DNA from: Opitutaceae bacterium
GTDB lineage: Bacteria > Verrucomicrobiota > Verrucomicrobiia > Opitutales > Opitutaceae
DNA length: 64,000 nt
Assembly: GCA_028284235.1 (NCBI GenBank)
Contig: JANQSC010000011.1
Location: 32,951 to 96,950 of the forward strand
Direction: 5' to 3'
Shown piece after piece: positions 24,418 to 34,114 of this stretch (position 1 is its first letter; each line of letters starts with the position of its first letter). A program made the translations under genes and the position numbers. The notes beneath the pieces are model-generated. The model was not told the origin of the DNA. It did not search any database and saw only the letters and a program-made list of their open reading frames with translations.

Positions 24418-24486
24418 ACTTAACCAGTCGGCGCGCACAAGTCCGAGTAGCTACCCTATTTTCAGCGTGTGACCTTAGCGTTAAGT
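24418..24486. other. attC-like inverted site (tentative)
   Basis: ACTTAAC (24418-24424) and GTTAAGT (24480-24486) fit the RYYYAAC and GTTRRRY ends of integron attC sites and are exactly complementary. Inner stretches GGCGCGCAC and GCGTGTGAC can pair with G-T wobbles, with 5-6-base spacers. At 69 bases it is a normal attC length, and it sits between two genes of cassette-like families. No integrase is present and no second site of this kind was found, so chance is a real possibility. Confidence 0.3.
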
Positions 24487-24510
24487 AAAAGAAGTTTCCC
24501 CCGCCGCCCC

Positions 24511-24891
24511 ATGAAGTTCAAAGATTCAGTTCCCGTCATCTCGACATCGGATGTGCGTTCGACCGTCGATTACTATTCCAACGTGCTCGGCTTCAAAGAG
24601 CATTTCATTTTCGGCGAGCCACCCGTATACGCAGGCGTTCAGCGCGATGGCGTTCTTCTCTACATCACGCACGACCCGCGTATGGCCGAAGTACTCAAGA
24701 ACAGCGATCTACATCCGGACATCTTTCTATGGGTCGAAGATGTTGACGCGGCATTCGCAGAGCATCGCAAGCGCGGGGCAAAGATCATCGAGGACGTTTC
24801 CGACCGTCCCTGGGATGCTCGCCAGTACGAAGTGGAAGATCCGAATGGCTATCGATTGAAGATCGCAGAACCGATCGACGAAAGAGGCTGA
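24511..24891 (+). CDS. VOC-family (glyoxalase/bleomycin-resistance-like) protein
   Basis: A 126-residue protein of the vicinal-oxygen-chelate superfamily. Two beta-alpha-beta-beta-beta modules are visible: VISTSDVRSTVDYYSNVLGF with GVLLYITHD, and DIFLWVEDVDAAFAEHRKRG ending EVEDPNGYRLKIAEP. The late Glu in RQYEVEDPNGY is a usual metal ligand position. The ATG at 24511 is chosen over a longer frame because it starts the first strand. It probably acts as a small resistance or isomerase-type protein; the substrate is unknown. Confidence 0.85.
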   Translation: MKFKDSVPVISTSDVRSTVDYYSNVLGFKEHFIFGEPPVYAGVQRDGVLLYITHDPRMAEVLKNSDLHPDIFLWVEDVDAAFAEHRKRGAKIIEDVSDRPWDARQYEVEDPNGYRLKIAEPIDERG

Positions 24892-24897
24892 CAAATC

Positions 24898-24915
24898 GCC
24901 CGAGTCAACTCGGGC
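24898..24915 (+). terminator. Hairpin just after the VOC gene
   Basis: GCCCGAG-TCAA-CTCGGGC is a perfect 7-bp stem located 6 bases after the stop codon. No T-run follows, so it may be a weak terminator or a small dispersed palindrome. The remaining 190 bases to the next gene hold a second loose inverted pair (CGCAAC 24961 / GTTGCG 24992) and no gene. Confidence 0.4.
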
Positions 24916-25107
24916 CTACCGGCCGCCCTCACCCTCTTCCAGTACTTGAGAAAACGAAAACGCAACAAAGCAGTGCCCTACGAACAAAGACGTTGCGGGA
25001 GCGGTCGCGTTTTACGACCGGCTCAAGAAGGCGTAAAGGGGAGGTTTTACAAAGGAACAATCAGAGAATAAGCCTGACTCCAGTTTGTAAGCGCCTTCCA
25101 ATAAGCC

Positions 25108-26646
25108 ATGACTTCACTCTTATCCCCTCAACCCCCGATCTCCAAAACTAAGACTGCTATCAGAAAAGCGCAACGGGCCTTTTCGCTATATCTACTGTTG
25201 GGCAGCGCCTTCGTTCCACTGGCCGCTCAAAACCTGACCGTGGCTGACTATATAGCCGCGATCGAGAATCCGGAATCGCCATCTGAGGAAAACAAGCGGA
25301 GAGAGATGACCATCGAGGAGCTGATGAAAGATCTCGGCGTCCCCGGCGTGAGCGTCGCGGTGATTCGCGATTTTAAGATTCACTGGGCGAAAGGATACGG
25401 CATAGCAGACGTCGAGACCGGAGCGCCTGTGGACACGGAAACTCTTTTTCAGGCCGCTTCCATCAGCAAACCTGTCGCCGCGATGGCCGTCCTTCGCGCG
25501 GTTGATGACGGGCTGTTTACTCTGGATGATGACATCAACGACATTCTCAAGTCCTGGACACTCGATGGCGGCGAGTTCACGCAAAACCAGCCGGTAACGC
25601 CCCGCTCTCTGACCAGCCATACATCCGGTCTCGGAGATGGTTTCGGATTCCCGGGCTATGATCCATCGGATCCGCTACCCACCGTCGCTCAAATTCTCGA
25701 CGGACATGAGCTGTCCAACGTGGGCCCGATTTTCATCGAGCGCCAGCCCCTCACTTTCGAAGAGTACTCGGGAGGGGGAGTCACCCTTATGCAACTGGCG
25801 CTATCGGATGCGAGGGGTCGGCCTTTTGCGGAGATTCTTCAGGACCATGTTCTCGGACCCATTGGCATGAGTAGCAGTACCTTCGAACAACCACTGGGCG
25901 CTGAGTGGGACCGAAATGCGGCGAGAGCTCACAACAACAAGGGGCAATCCAAGGGAGCCAAGTGGCACGTGTATCCAGAACTCGCCGCCGCGGGTTTGTG
26001 GACAACGCCAACGGACCTGGCCAAGTTTGCCATCGAGGTTCAGAAGTCGGCGTTGGGCAAGTCGAACCGAGTATTGTCTCGCGCGACCACCCAGGAGATG
26101 TTGTCGCCAGTGGGTGTCGGTGGATTCGCGGTCGGATTCACTATCTCCAAGCAAGGTCAGGGTTGGTATTTCAGCCACGGCGGCGGCAATTGGGGATTTC
26201 GTTGCACCTTGCTCGCCCACAAGCTAAAAGGGTATGGGCTGGCCATCATGACAAACTCCGACCGGGGCGGTAACATTCTGGGCGAATTAAGCCGTCGAAT
26301 TCAGACTGTATACGAGTGGGACTCGAAAGCGCCCCCAGTTCCGCGCGGATACGACCCGCAAGTAAAGCGAACCGCCATCGATGTCTCGGTCGAGATACTT
26401 CGGAAGTACGTAGGCGAGTATGAAGCAAGTCCTGAAATGAAGATTGCGGTGACACTGGAGAATGGCTCCCTGTTCGCCCAGGCTACCGGGCAGCAAAAGG
26501 TTCAACTATTCGCTGAGTCCGAAACAAAGTTCTTTCTAGAGGTGGCCAACGTCCTAATTTCGTTTTCGAAAGATGAATCAGATGCGGTTAGTGCCATAAT
26601 TCTGCATCAGGGAGGCAGAGATCAAACCGCCCGGAAGGTTGAGTAA
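25108..26646 (+). CDS. Beta-lactamase-family serine hydrolase with DUF3471-like tail
   Basis: A 512-residue protein. The N terminus has a hydrophobic export signal (SLYLLLGSAFVPLAAQ, residues about 26-41) preceded by a charged stretch. The SxxK motif is SISK (Ser118, Lys121). The later motifs are EEYSGGG for the tyrosine motif and HGGGNWGF in place of KTG. From about residue 420 the tail (RKYVGEYEASPEMKIAVTLE, FAQATGQQKVQLFAES) is closely similar to that of the hydrolase at 9525. Substrate unknown; esterase or peptidase activity is as likely as beta-lactamase. Confidence 0.88.
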   Translation: MTSLLSPQPPISKTKTAIRKAQRAFSLYLLLGSAFVPLAAQNLTVADYIAAIENPESPSEENKRREMTIEELMKDLGVPGVSVAVIRDFKIHWAKGYGIADVETGAPVDTETLFQAASISKPVAAMAVLRAVDDGLFTLDDDINDILKSWTLDGGEFTQNQPVTPRSLTSHTSGLGDGFGFPGYDPSDPLPTVAQILDGHELSNVGPIFIERQPLTFEEYSGGGVTLMQLALSDARGRPFAEILQDHVLGPIGMSSSTFEQPLGAEWDRNAARAHNNKGQSKGAKWHVYPELAAAGLWTTPTDLAKFAIEVQKSALGKSNRVLSRATTQEMLSPVGVGGFAVGFTISKQGQGWYFSHGGGNWGFRCTLLAHKLKGYGLAIMTNSDRGGNILGELSRRIQTVYEWDSKAPPVPRGYDPQVKRTAIDVSVEILRKYVGEYEASPEMKIAVTLENGSLFAQATGQQKVQLFAESETKFFLEVANVLISFSKDESDAVSAIILHQGGRDQTARKVE

Positions 26647-26715
26647 ACACCGATGGACCGCTGCTCGGCTCTCCCGAGTGGCATTTGCTTCTTACGAAAG
26701 AAATCAAACTCCCTT

Positions 26716-26989
26716 GAACCTATCCCAAAACCTATCTTGGATGCTGTTGCGAGAGAAATCGCCTCTGGCAAGGCGGCTTTGGCTACGGGTATGCCCGAAG
26801 GCCTATCCTCGCCAAAGCGAACGCAGCCAGAGGCGATTTCTCTCGCAACCCCTTGGGGCTGAGGCTCTTTTGGCCTGGAGCAGCGTTCTGCTTGAAAACA
26901 AATACCAACAGGTATTCGCTTTTCAAACACGCCTCGCTCCAAGCCAAAACCGCTCTCAGCAGCGCCAAGATAGGCTTTGGGATAGGTTC
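26716..26989. repeat. Nested inverted-repeat element (MITE-like or structured RNA)
   Basis: The outer arms are 25 bp (26716-26740 and 26965-26989, one mismatch), starting GAACCTATCCCAAA. Inside lies a perfect 24-bp pair (26746-26769 / 26826-26849, starting GTTGCGAGAGAAATC), which itself encloses GCTTTGGC/GCCAAAGC (26776-26783 / 26811-26818). A further hairpin lies near 26892-26926 (TTGAAAA...TTTTCAA around AATACC/GGTATT). No protein is encoded. It fills the 368-base gap between the serine hydrolase and the DUF2200 gene. No clear target duplication is seen. Confidence 0.75.
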
Positions 26990-27014
26990 TAGACTTTCAC
27001 CAGCCAAACCAACC

Positions 27015-27380
27015 ATGACAACTACGAAAGCCCACGACGAGCGAATGGCGAAACTAAAGTTCGCGGACGTTTATCCACATTATGTGACAAAGGTTGAGAG
27101 AAAGGGCCGGACCGAAGAAGAGCTTCACCAAGTCATTGAATGGCTGACCGGATTCGATTCGAAGGAACTGCAGCGCCTAATCGCGGACGAGGCCACATTT
27201 GAACAGTTCTTTGCCGAAGCCACGCTCAATCCGAACGCGAGCCTAATCACCGGATCAATCTGCGGGTATCGCATCGAAGCGATCGAAACGCCCCTGACCA
27301 AACAAGTCCGCTACCTGGACAAGCTCGTCGACGAACTCGCCAAAGGACGCAAAATGGAGAAAATCCTGCGTTCCTCCTAA
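27015..27380 (+). CDS. DUF2200 family protein
   Basis: A 121-residue protein: MTTTKAHDERMAKLKFADVY, PHYVTKVERKGRTEEELHQV, IEWLTGF, NPNASLITGSICGYRIEAIE. This closely follows the DUF2200 consensus, a small protein family with no established function, common in soil and marine bacteria. The start is the ATG at 27015; the frame upstream runs through the nested inverted repeat and is not coding. It is followed 12 bases later by a mosaic hairpin repeat that may end the transcript. Confidence 0.82.
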   Translation: MTTTKAHDERMAKLKFADVYPHYVTKVERKGRTEEELHQVIEWLTGFDSKELQRLIADEATFEQFFAEATLNPNASLITGSICGYRIEAIETPLTKQVRYLDKLVDELAKGRKMEKILRSS

Positions 27381-27392
27381 AGACCTTGTGAC

Positions 27393-27483
27393 AAAGGTAG
27401 GGACGGATCGCCGAGCCGTCCGAACTGAGGGATATTAATTCGCTTACGTGGCGGACGGCCCGGCGGTCCGTCCCTACCTTTTT
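27393..27483. repeat. BIME-like mosaic hairpin repeat, copy 1
   Basis: The left arm AAAGGTAGGGACGGATCGCC and right arm GGCGGTCCGTCCCTACCTTT are inverted copies around a variable centre. Each arm is a hairpin itself (GGACGG ... CCGTCC). The same element recurs at 28580, 30884, 41399, 43102 and, as a half, at 48486. Here the right arm is followed by TTT, so it could also serve as a terminator. The remaining bases to 27631 contain a TTCACTCTTCAC-like tract only. Confidence 0.85.
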
Positions 27484-27631
27484 AACCGACCACCATTCAC
27501 TCTTCACAATTCACCCCTCACCCCTTCCCCAACCAGACATCATTCAAGGGCTCGCATAAGCAAGAATCATCAGTGGAAGTCGCTTGTCGTAGCGCGCGCC
27601 AATGCGGTAAAGTCGCAGCTCAAAAGTGGCT

Positions 27632-28540
27632 ATGAAAACGAAACTCGCACTCCTTCTACTACCGCTAATTTTAGCGGGTTGCGGGATTTTGCCTCAGCAG
27701 CCCTTCTCCAAATCTGACAAAGTGGCATCGATGCTCGGGCGCGAGCGCATTGAGATAGAAGAGACCGTGAGTTATCCCACGACCTCTGGAGAATACCCAG
27801 TCGCTACCCAAGACATAGAGGACTACATTACTACTAGAGTTGGCATAATCGCAGGCGCTGATGACGTTGACGAAATCGCTATCGATATTTCTTACGAAAC
27901 CACTTCGTTCGAATCTGAAGGAGATGAGACAACGGTTTCGGTATCCGGGGATTACACAATTGAAGGACTGGATTCCGGTGGAACCGCTACGATCGTCACT
28001 CCGGATGGCTACTTCCTGACCGCCGCACATGTCGTCGAATCGAAGCAGCATCGTCTCGTATTCAGTCTGATAGACATCGATACAAAGCAGCCGGAGACAA
28101 AAGTATTCGATGTCAGAACGGTATATATAAATGAGGAAGCGGATTTCGCAATTATCAAAGCCGAATTGAAATTTCCGCTTCACTTCCGCTTAGAAGAGGA
28201 AGTCCCTATCAAAGTCGGCGATGAGATTTACGCAGGGGGTATTTTATGGCCAATCGGATACGGTTTGATCGAACAGGTTGATGAAAAAATCGGAGAGGCG
28301 GAAATGCCCTACCTCACCATCAAGACCTCAACGCCCCTTTTGCGAGGCGATAGCGGCGGTCCTGCGGTCGACAACAGCGGACGTCTGCTAGGCATCGCGA
28401 AGAGAGTTTATTTTGGTCGTGGGTCACCCTATTCCGTATTCACAATGCTAGACAGAAAGAAAATTCAAAACATCATCGCGTCCGACAGAGCCAAATTTTC
28501 AGACAAAACAGAGCTATCCACAACGCAAGCGCTGCCGTAA
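27632..28540 (+). CDS. Trypsin-like serine protease lipoprotein
   Basis: A 302-residue protein with lipobox LAGC (Cys17), so anchored in the outer or inner membrane facing the periplasm. The chymotrypsin-fold triad is visible: His133 in FLTAAHVV, Asp171 in EEADFAIIKA, and Ser241 in GDSGGPAV. There is no PDZ domain, unlike DegP/HtrA. The ATG at 27632 is preferred to the GTG two codons earlier. The first 110 residues after the lipid anchor are acidic and unassigned. A quality-control or processing protease is the likely role. Confidence 0.88.
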   Translation: MKTKLALLLLPLILAGCGILPQQPFSKSDKVASMLGRERIEIEETVSYPTTSGEYPVATQDIEDYITTRVGIIAGADDVDEIAIDISYETTSFESEGDETTVSVSGDYTIEGLDSGGTATIVTPDGYFLTAAHVVESKQHRLVFSLIDIDTKQPETKVFDVRTVYINEEADFAIIKAELKFPLHFRLEEEVPIKVGDEIYAGGILWPIGYGLIEQVDEKIGEAEMPYLTIKTSTPLLRGDSGGPAVDNSGRLLGIAKRVYFGRGSPYSVFTMLDRKKIQNIIASDRAKFSDKTELSTTQALP

Positions 28541-28579
28541 AACAGTTTCCTCAACCCTCGCAAACCCCGTGTGTCTGAG

Positions 28580-28708
28580 AAAGGTAGGGACGGATCGTGG
28601 TTCGACGAAGCTCACCATCCTGAGCCTGTCGTGGGACCGAGCCGTGCGAATTGATCGGTTCTTGATATCCTTGCGTGGCGGACGGCTCGGCGATCCGTCC
28701 CTACCTTT
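28580..28708. repeat. BIME-like mosaic hairpin repeat, copy 2 with internal insertion
   Basis: The same outer arms as copy 1 (AAAGGTAGGGACGGATCG and CGATCCGTCCCTACCTTT). The loop of the left hairpin is replaced by a second repeat type reading GGTTCGACGAAGCTCACC then ATCCTGAGCCTGTCG. That inner sequence is found again in copy 6 at 48486. Confidence 0.8.
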
Positions 28709-28740
28709 CTCAATCCCAAAAAGAGTAGCGTTCAAGACAC

Positions 28741-29163
28741 ATGAAAAACAGAAGTTTCTATCTACAATTTCCATTTTCGCGGACGGTCTACAAACACTTG
28801 TGGTTTCTATCGATACTGGTCGCGTTCTTTCTAATATACCTACACATCCACCTCTATGACGAAGATCCCAGCGAAAAAACCGAGCGATTGACCTACCTGT
28901 TGGGAGTTTTAGTAGCGATCCATTTAGCGATCATCCCCTGGAATCTCACCACTAAGCGGCGGCGTGCACACTTTCTCCGAAAAATGGAAGATCAGGGGTA
29001 CCACGCTTACCTAAAAAAGAAGTACGGCGAACACTGCCCGGAGATCCAAGAGCTACGTCAATCCGAACGCCCAAAGACGTTCCGCGAGCGACTCAACTTT
29101 GGAATGATCCTGGCGCTCCCAATTCTCGCCTATGGAGCAGTCTTCTACATTTGGACAACCTAA
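28741..29163 (+). CDS. Membrane protein of unknown function
   Basis: A 140-residue protein with three likely membrane helices: about 20-38 (LWFLSILVAFFLIYLHIHL), 52-68 (LLGVLVAIHLAIIPWNL) and 119-138 (FGMILALPILAYGAVFYIW). Between helices 2 and 3 is a basic, Tyr-rich loop (KMEDQGYHAYLKKKYG). No family is recognised. The start follows the repeat by 32 bases. Confidence 0.65.
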   Translation: MKNRSFYLQFPFSRTVYKHLWFLSILVAFFLIYLHIHLYDEDPSEKTERLTYLLGVLVAIHLAIIPWNLTTKRRRAHFLRKMEDQGYHAYLKKKYGEHCPEIQELRQSERPKTFRERLNFGMILALPILAYGAVFYIWTT

Positions 29164-29286
29164 TTCCCACCCCTCCGAGCGGACACCCAATACCTAGAAC
29201 TCCAACCTTCCGTTTCACTCCTCACTATTCAAAATTCACTCCTCAAATCCCCGTCACAATTTCCGACGAGACGACCACTAGAGGGT

Positions 29287-30891
29287 ATGAACCATTCAAA
29301 TCCATATTTTGAGCTCAGCGATGAAGAGCTAGTCCTTCGTTCGCAAAAGGGGGAAAACGAAGCCTACTCCACACTCGTCTCGCGGCACCAGTCCGCCGCG
29401 TCCGGGGTCGCCTATGCGGTTTGCGGGGACTTCGGCGCCAGCGAAGACGCGACGCAAGAAGCGTTTATTTCCGCTTGGAAAAGTCTCGCGAACATCCGCG
29501 ATACGTCGTGTTTTCGCTCTTGGGTGTGCGGAATCGCGAAGAACACGGCCCTCAACCTAATACGCAAAGAAAAACGGCGAGACGAAATCGTATCCGAAAA
29601 TCCCATTCAATCCTCGGATAGCGCCGCCCCTCCCAGCGAAGTGGCCGCGACGGAAGAGGAAGCTGCCTTGCTCTGGAAGACCCTCAAAACGCTCCCCGAA
29701 AACTACAGAGAGCCACTGATACTGTTCTATCGCGAACAGGAGTCAGTCGCGTCTGTAGCGAGCGCTCTTGGCATTAGCGAAGAGTCGGTACGGCAACGCC
29801 TCAGTCGCGGTCGCAAAATGCTGCGAGACCGGATTTCTAGCAAAATCACGTTCACTCTCCAGAAAACGGCTCCGAGTTCCGCCTTCACGCTGAGCGTCAT
29901 GGGCGCCCTTCCCCCTGTAGGCGTAGGTCTCGGAGTAGCCGCTTCCGCAACCACTGCGAAAGCCGCATCCGCTGGCAGCGCTGGAGTCGCCAAATCGGGC
30001 AGCGCATTATTCGGAGCCGGAGTGGCGGGAACATTCGTAAGCGGAGCAATCGGCTTCTTTGGATTGTATGTACTGCGTAGATACCTGAAGGCGATCAAGA
30101 TGCCCGAGAAGGTTCGCAAACAGTGGATTCAGCTCTTTTTGGCGGAACTCGCGATGTCGATTGTATTTATGTTGTTCGTGGTCGGTTTTGCCCTGACCGA
30201 TGGGTATCCGTTTGGCGCGATCGCAATCAGTCCCGCGTTTCTACTAACAGCGAGCATCGTAGTATACATGACAGCCACCGTTGGACTTGTCGCGTACGCC
30301 TACAAACAATTGAACCCTGCAGATCTAAATCAGCAATTGAGTCAGTATACATTCAATCGATACAAATCAAAACTCAGTCTTGCTGGCATACCCCTGATTT
30401 CAATCGCGCTCGGACCGGACGCTGCGCGTTCCGAGTACGAAGGAAGAGCACGTGGATGGATTGCAATCGGCGACAACGCCTATGGCCTCTGCGCGATCGG
30501 AGGAAAAGCAGTCGGTCTTCTCGCCATCGGAGGAATGTGCCTCGGACTCGTCTCCATCGGAGGAATATCTGTCGGCGTCATCAGTCTCAGCGCAGTCGCG
30601 TTCGGCTTAATCGCCATCGGCGGCCTCGCCGTCGGCTGGGACATAGCCTTGGGAGGAACCGCCGTTTCCCAAAACGTATCGTTAGGCGGGCTTTCCGTAT
30701 CATCTAATCAAGCGGCTGGAGGATTGCCCATCGCTCCTTCTATCCAAAATTGGGAGACGCTTTCCAGCCAGCATTCTTGGCTCGATAGCCTCATTCAGAT
30801 GGGCCCTAGTCTCGCTTGGCTCTCCGTACTATTCGTCCCCGTGATGATATACGCGCTTCGGACTATCAAAAAACTGGAGTCACAAAGGTAG
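29287..30891 (+). CDS. ECF sigma factor fused to a membrane domain
   Basis: A 534-residue protein. Residues about 10-190 form a complete ECF sigma factor: DFGASEDATQEAFISAWKSL and FRSWVCGIAKNTALNLIRK for region 2, LPENYREPLILFYREQE and ALGISEESVRQRLSRGRKML for region 4. Ala/Gly-rich linkers and at least four membrane helices follow. After these comes a tandem glycine repeat (GLCAIGGKAVGLLAIGG, MCLGLVSIGGISVGVISLS) and a last membrane helix. Tethering implies control at the membrane, perhaps with the fused part as its own anti-sigma or sensor. Its last codons and TAG stop come from a hairpin repeat at 30884. Confidence 0.88.
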   Translation: MNHSNPYFELSDEELVLRSQKGENEAYSTLVSRHQSAASGVAYAVCGDFGASEDATQEAFISAWKSLANIRDTSCFRSWVCGIAKNTALNLIRKEKRRDEIVSENPIQSSDSAAPPSEVAATEEEAALLWKTLKTLPENYREPLILFYREQESVASVASALGISEESVRQRLSRGRKMLRDRISSKITFTLQKTAPSSAFTLSVMGALPPVGVGLGVAASATTAKAASAGSAGVAKSGSALFGAGVAGTFVSGAIGFFGLYVLRRYLKAIKMPEKVRKQWIQLFLAELAMSIVFMLFVVGFALTDGYPFGAIAISPAFLLTASIVVYMTATVGLVAYAYKQLNPADLNQQLSQYTFNRYKSKLSLAGIPLISIALGPDAARSEYEGRARGWIAIGDNAYGLCAIGGKAVGLLAIGGMCLGLVSIGGISVGVISLSAVAFGLIAIGGLAVGWDIALGGTAVSQNVSLGGLSVSSNQAAGGLPIAPSIQNWETLSSQHSWLDSLIQMGPSLAWLSVLFVPVMIYALRTIKKLESQR

Positions 30892-30973
30892 GGACGGACC
30901 GCCGGGCCGTCCGAACCAACCAATTCTCAATGATCTGATGGGGCGGACGGCCCGGCGGTCCGTCCCTACCTTT
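30884..30973. repeat. BIME-like mosaic hairpin repeat, copy 3
   Basis: The arms AAAGGTAGGGACGGACCGCC and GGCGGTCCGTCCCTACCTTT are perfect inverted copies. The left end overlaps the sigma-fusion gene: its final codons CAA AGG TAG lie in the repeat, so the insertion supplied the present stop codon. The rest of the gap to 31084 has no gene. Confidence 0.85.
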
Positions 30974-31084
30974 CTCGGTCGCTCGTCCAAATCTAACCGT
31001 TCGATTCGCGGAGCGTCCAAAAGAAATTGCGCCCCTCTCGGGCGCGGATCAGACTTTCGCATCACCCTCTCTCAATACAGATCT

Positions 31085-32644
<1,560 letters not shown>

Positions 32645-32671
32645 GCCAATACCCAATAAAACGTTGCGGAA

Positions 32672-34114
32672 ATGAAAAACCAACTACGTCACCCCATGAA
32701 CCGTCCACTCGAACCACGAATGATAGTCTACCTCCGATCGCTCCAGCGAACGAGAGCTCGAAGGGTCATCGCGCTATCGTCGGTTTGCCTGTCGGCAATC
32801 GCTGCCTTTCCGCAAGAAAGCGCTACCGTCGTCAACGCGCCCGTTATCCGGGAAGGCGAAAAACCCAGCCTAGCCGAGTCGCTCGAGCCGGGAATCGAGA
32901 AATACAATCGGCTCAACGACGAAGCCGTGCGCCTGATCGACAAAGGCGAGACCGCCAAAGCCTATCGCCTTCTCAACGAAGCCATTTCCCTCTATCCCGA
33001 CAAAGGCCGAGCCTATGTAACCTTCGCGGTCTCGCACAGCAAGTTGGGCGAACTCCAATCCGCCATCCGAGCCCTCGATCGCGCCATCGAGCTCGACCCG
33101 TTCGAAACACGGGCTTGGTACGTGTATTCAGTTATTTTGAACAGCGTGAACCGACGCGACGAAGCAATTGCGATGGCCGAGCAGTGCATCGCTCACGACA
33201 CCATTGGCAACTGGGAATATACCTCCTGGCTGGCGAAGTTGCTTTTCAAGGACAAGCAATACGCCAAAGCCGCGGAACAATACGAGAAAAGCGGCGAGCA
33301 ATTGGCTCATTTCACCGAATACACGAAACGAAAAGGCCGCGCCGCCCAGCACAACATGGAAGTCTACGAAGTCCGGCAGGAAACCGATCTGCAACAGCGG
33401 GTCGTGTTCGGGGAACGCGGTGTGACGACCGAAACGGTTGAAGTGGATATGACTGTTTTCGACACGGAAGCCGCCAACATGCCCATCGAAATCGTCCAAG
33501 AGCTCCGGCGACTCGAAGAAGCGAAAACGACCCACGATCTTCGCTACGCCCTTTGCCTGATCCGCACTGGACGCATCGAAGAAGGCCTTCCCCTGCTGAA
33601 TCACGGCTTCCAAACCGAGAGCGGCAAACTCGAGCAAGGACGCTTAGAGTTCACCATGGGCCACTACGAGCGCGCGCAGGAAACGCTTCAATCCGCCGCC
33701 AAACGCTCCAACTCGGATCCGAGCGCGTTGCTTTGCTTGCTCGCGAGCCAAATCGCCGTGGACGACCAAAAAGGCGTCCGCCAGATGGCTTCCAAACTCA
33801 AGTCTCGCGCACGCAAACTCAAAGCCGACTGGGCCCTCGATTCGCTGAAGTTTTATCAGGAATACGTCCTCTACCTCCAATTGAAGGATCTGAACCACGC
33901 GCCGATCGAGGACTTCGAGTCGAAGTCTCGAGCCGCCTTCTACAAAGCCCAGCTCCATTTGATTCAGGACGAGCAAGACCTCGCCCGCGTCTTGCTTATC
34001 CAATGCATCGCTCTCAGCCGGTCGGAAGGCTTTGAATACAATGCTGCGGAAGCTCAACTCGCCTTAATCGAATCAGACGCTTGGCCCGTTTCGCAAACCC
34101 TCTGGGAAGGATGA
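32672..34114 (+). CDS. Exported tetratricopeptide protein
   Basis: A 480-residue protein. The N terminus has a basic stretch and a hydrophobic export segment (VIALSSVCLSAIAAFPQE, residues about 32-49). TPR units follow, such as AYRLLNEAISLYPDKGRAYV and SAIRALDRAIELDPFETRAW, and more between 170 and 440. The gene's stop overlaps the start of the next (ATGA). It lies 27 bases after the FGE-domain gene, so the three are probably one transcript. The TPR part may scaffold the FGE-like protein or its substrate. Confidence 0.82.
   Translation: MKNQLRHPMNRPLEPRMIVYLRSLQRTRARRVIALSSVCLSAIAAFPQESATVVNAPVIREGEKPSLAESLEPGIEKYNRLNDEAVRLIDKGETAKAYRLLNEAISLYPDKGRAYVTFAVSHSKLGELQSAIRALDRAIELDPFETRAWYVYSVILNSVNRRDEAIAMAEQCIAHDTIGNWEYTSWLAKLLFKDKQYAKAAEQYEKSGEQLAHFTEYTKRKGRAAQHNMEVYEVRQETDLQQRVVFGERGVTTETVEVDMTVFDTEAANMPIEIVQELRRLEEAKTTHDLRYALCLIRTGRIEEGLPLLNHGFQTESGKLEQGRLEFTMGHYERAQETLQSAAKRSNSDPSALLCLLASQIAVDDQKGVRQMASKLKSRARKLKADWALDSLKFYQEYVLYLQLKDLNHAPIEDFESKSRAAFYKAQLHLIQDEQDLARVLLIQCIALSRSEGFEYNAAEAQLALIESDAWPVSQTLWEG

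Noticed and set aside
11000..24500. Prophage or integrative element
   Set aside because: The region looks accessory, but no integrase, transposase, capsid, tail, relaxase or flanking direct repeat could be identified.
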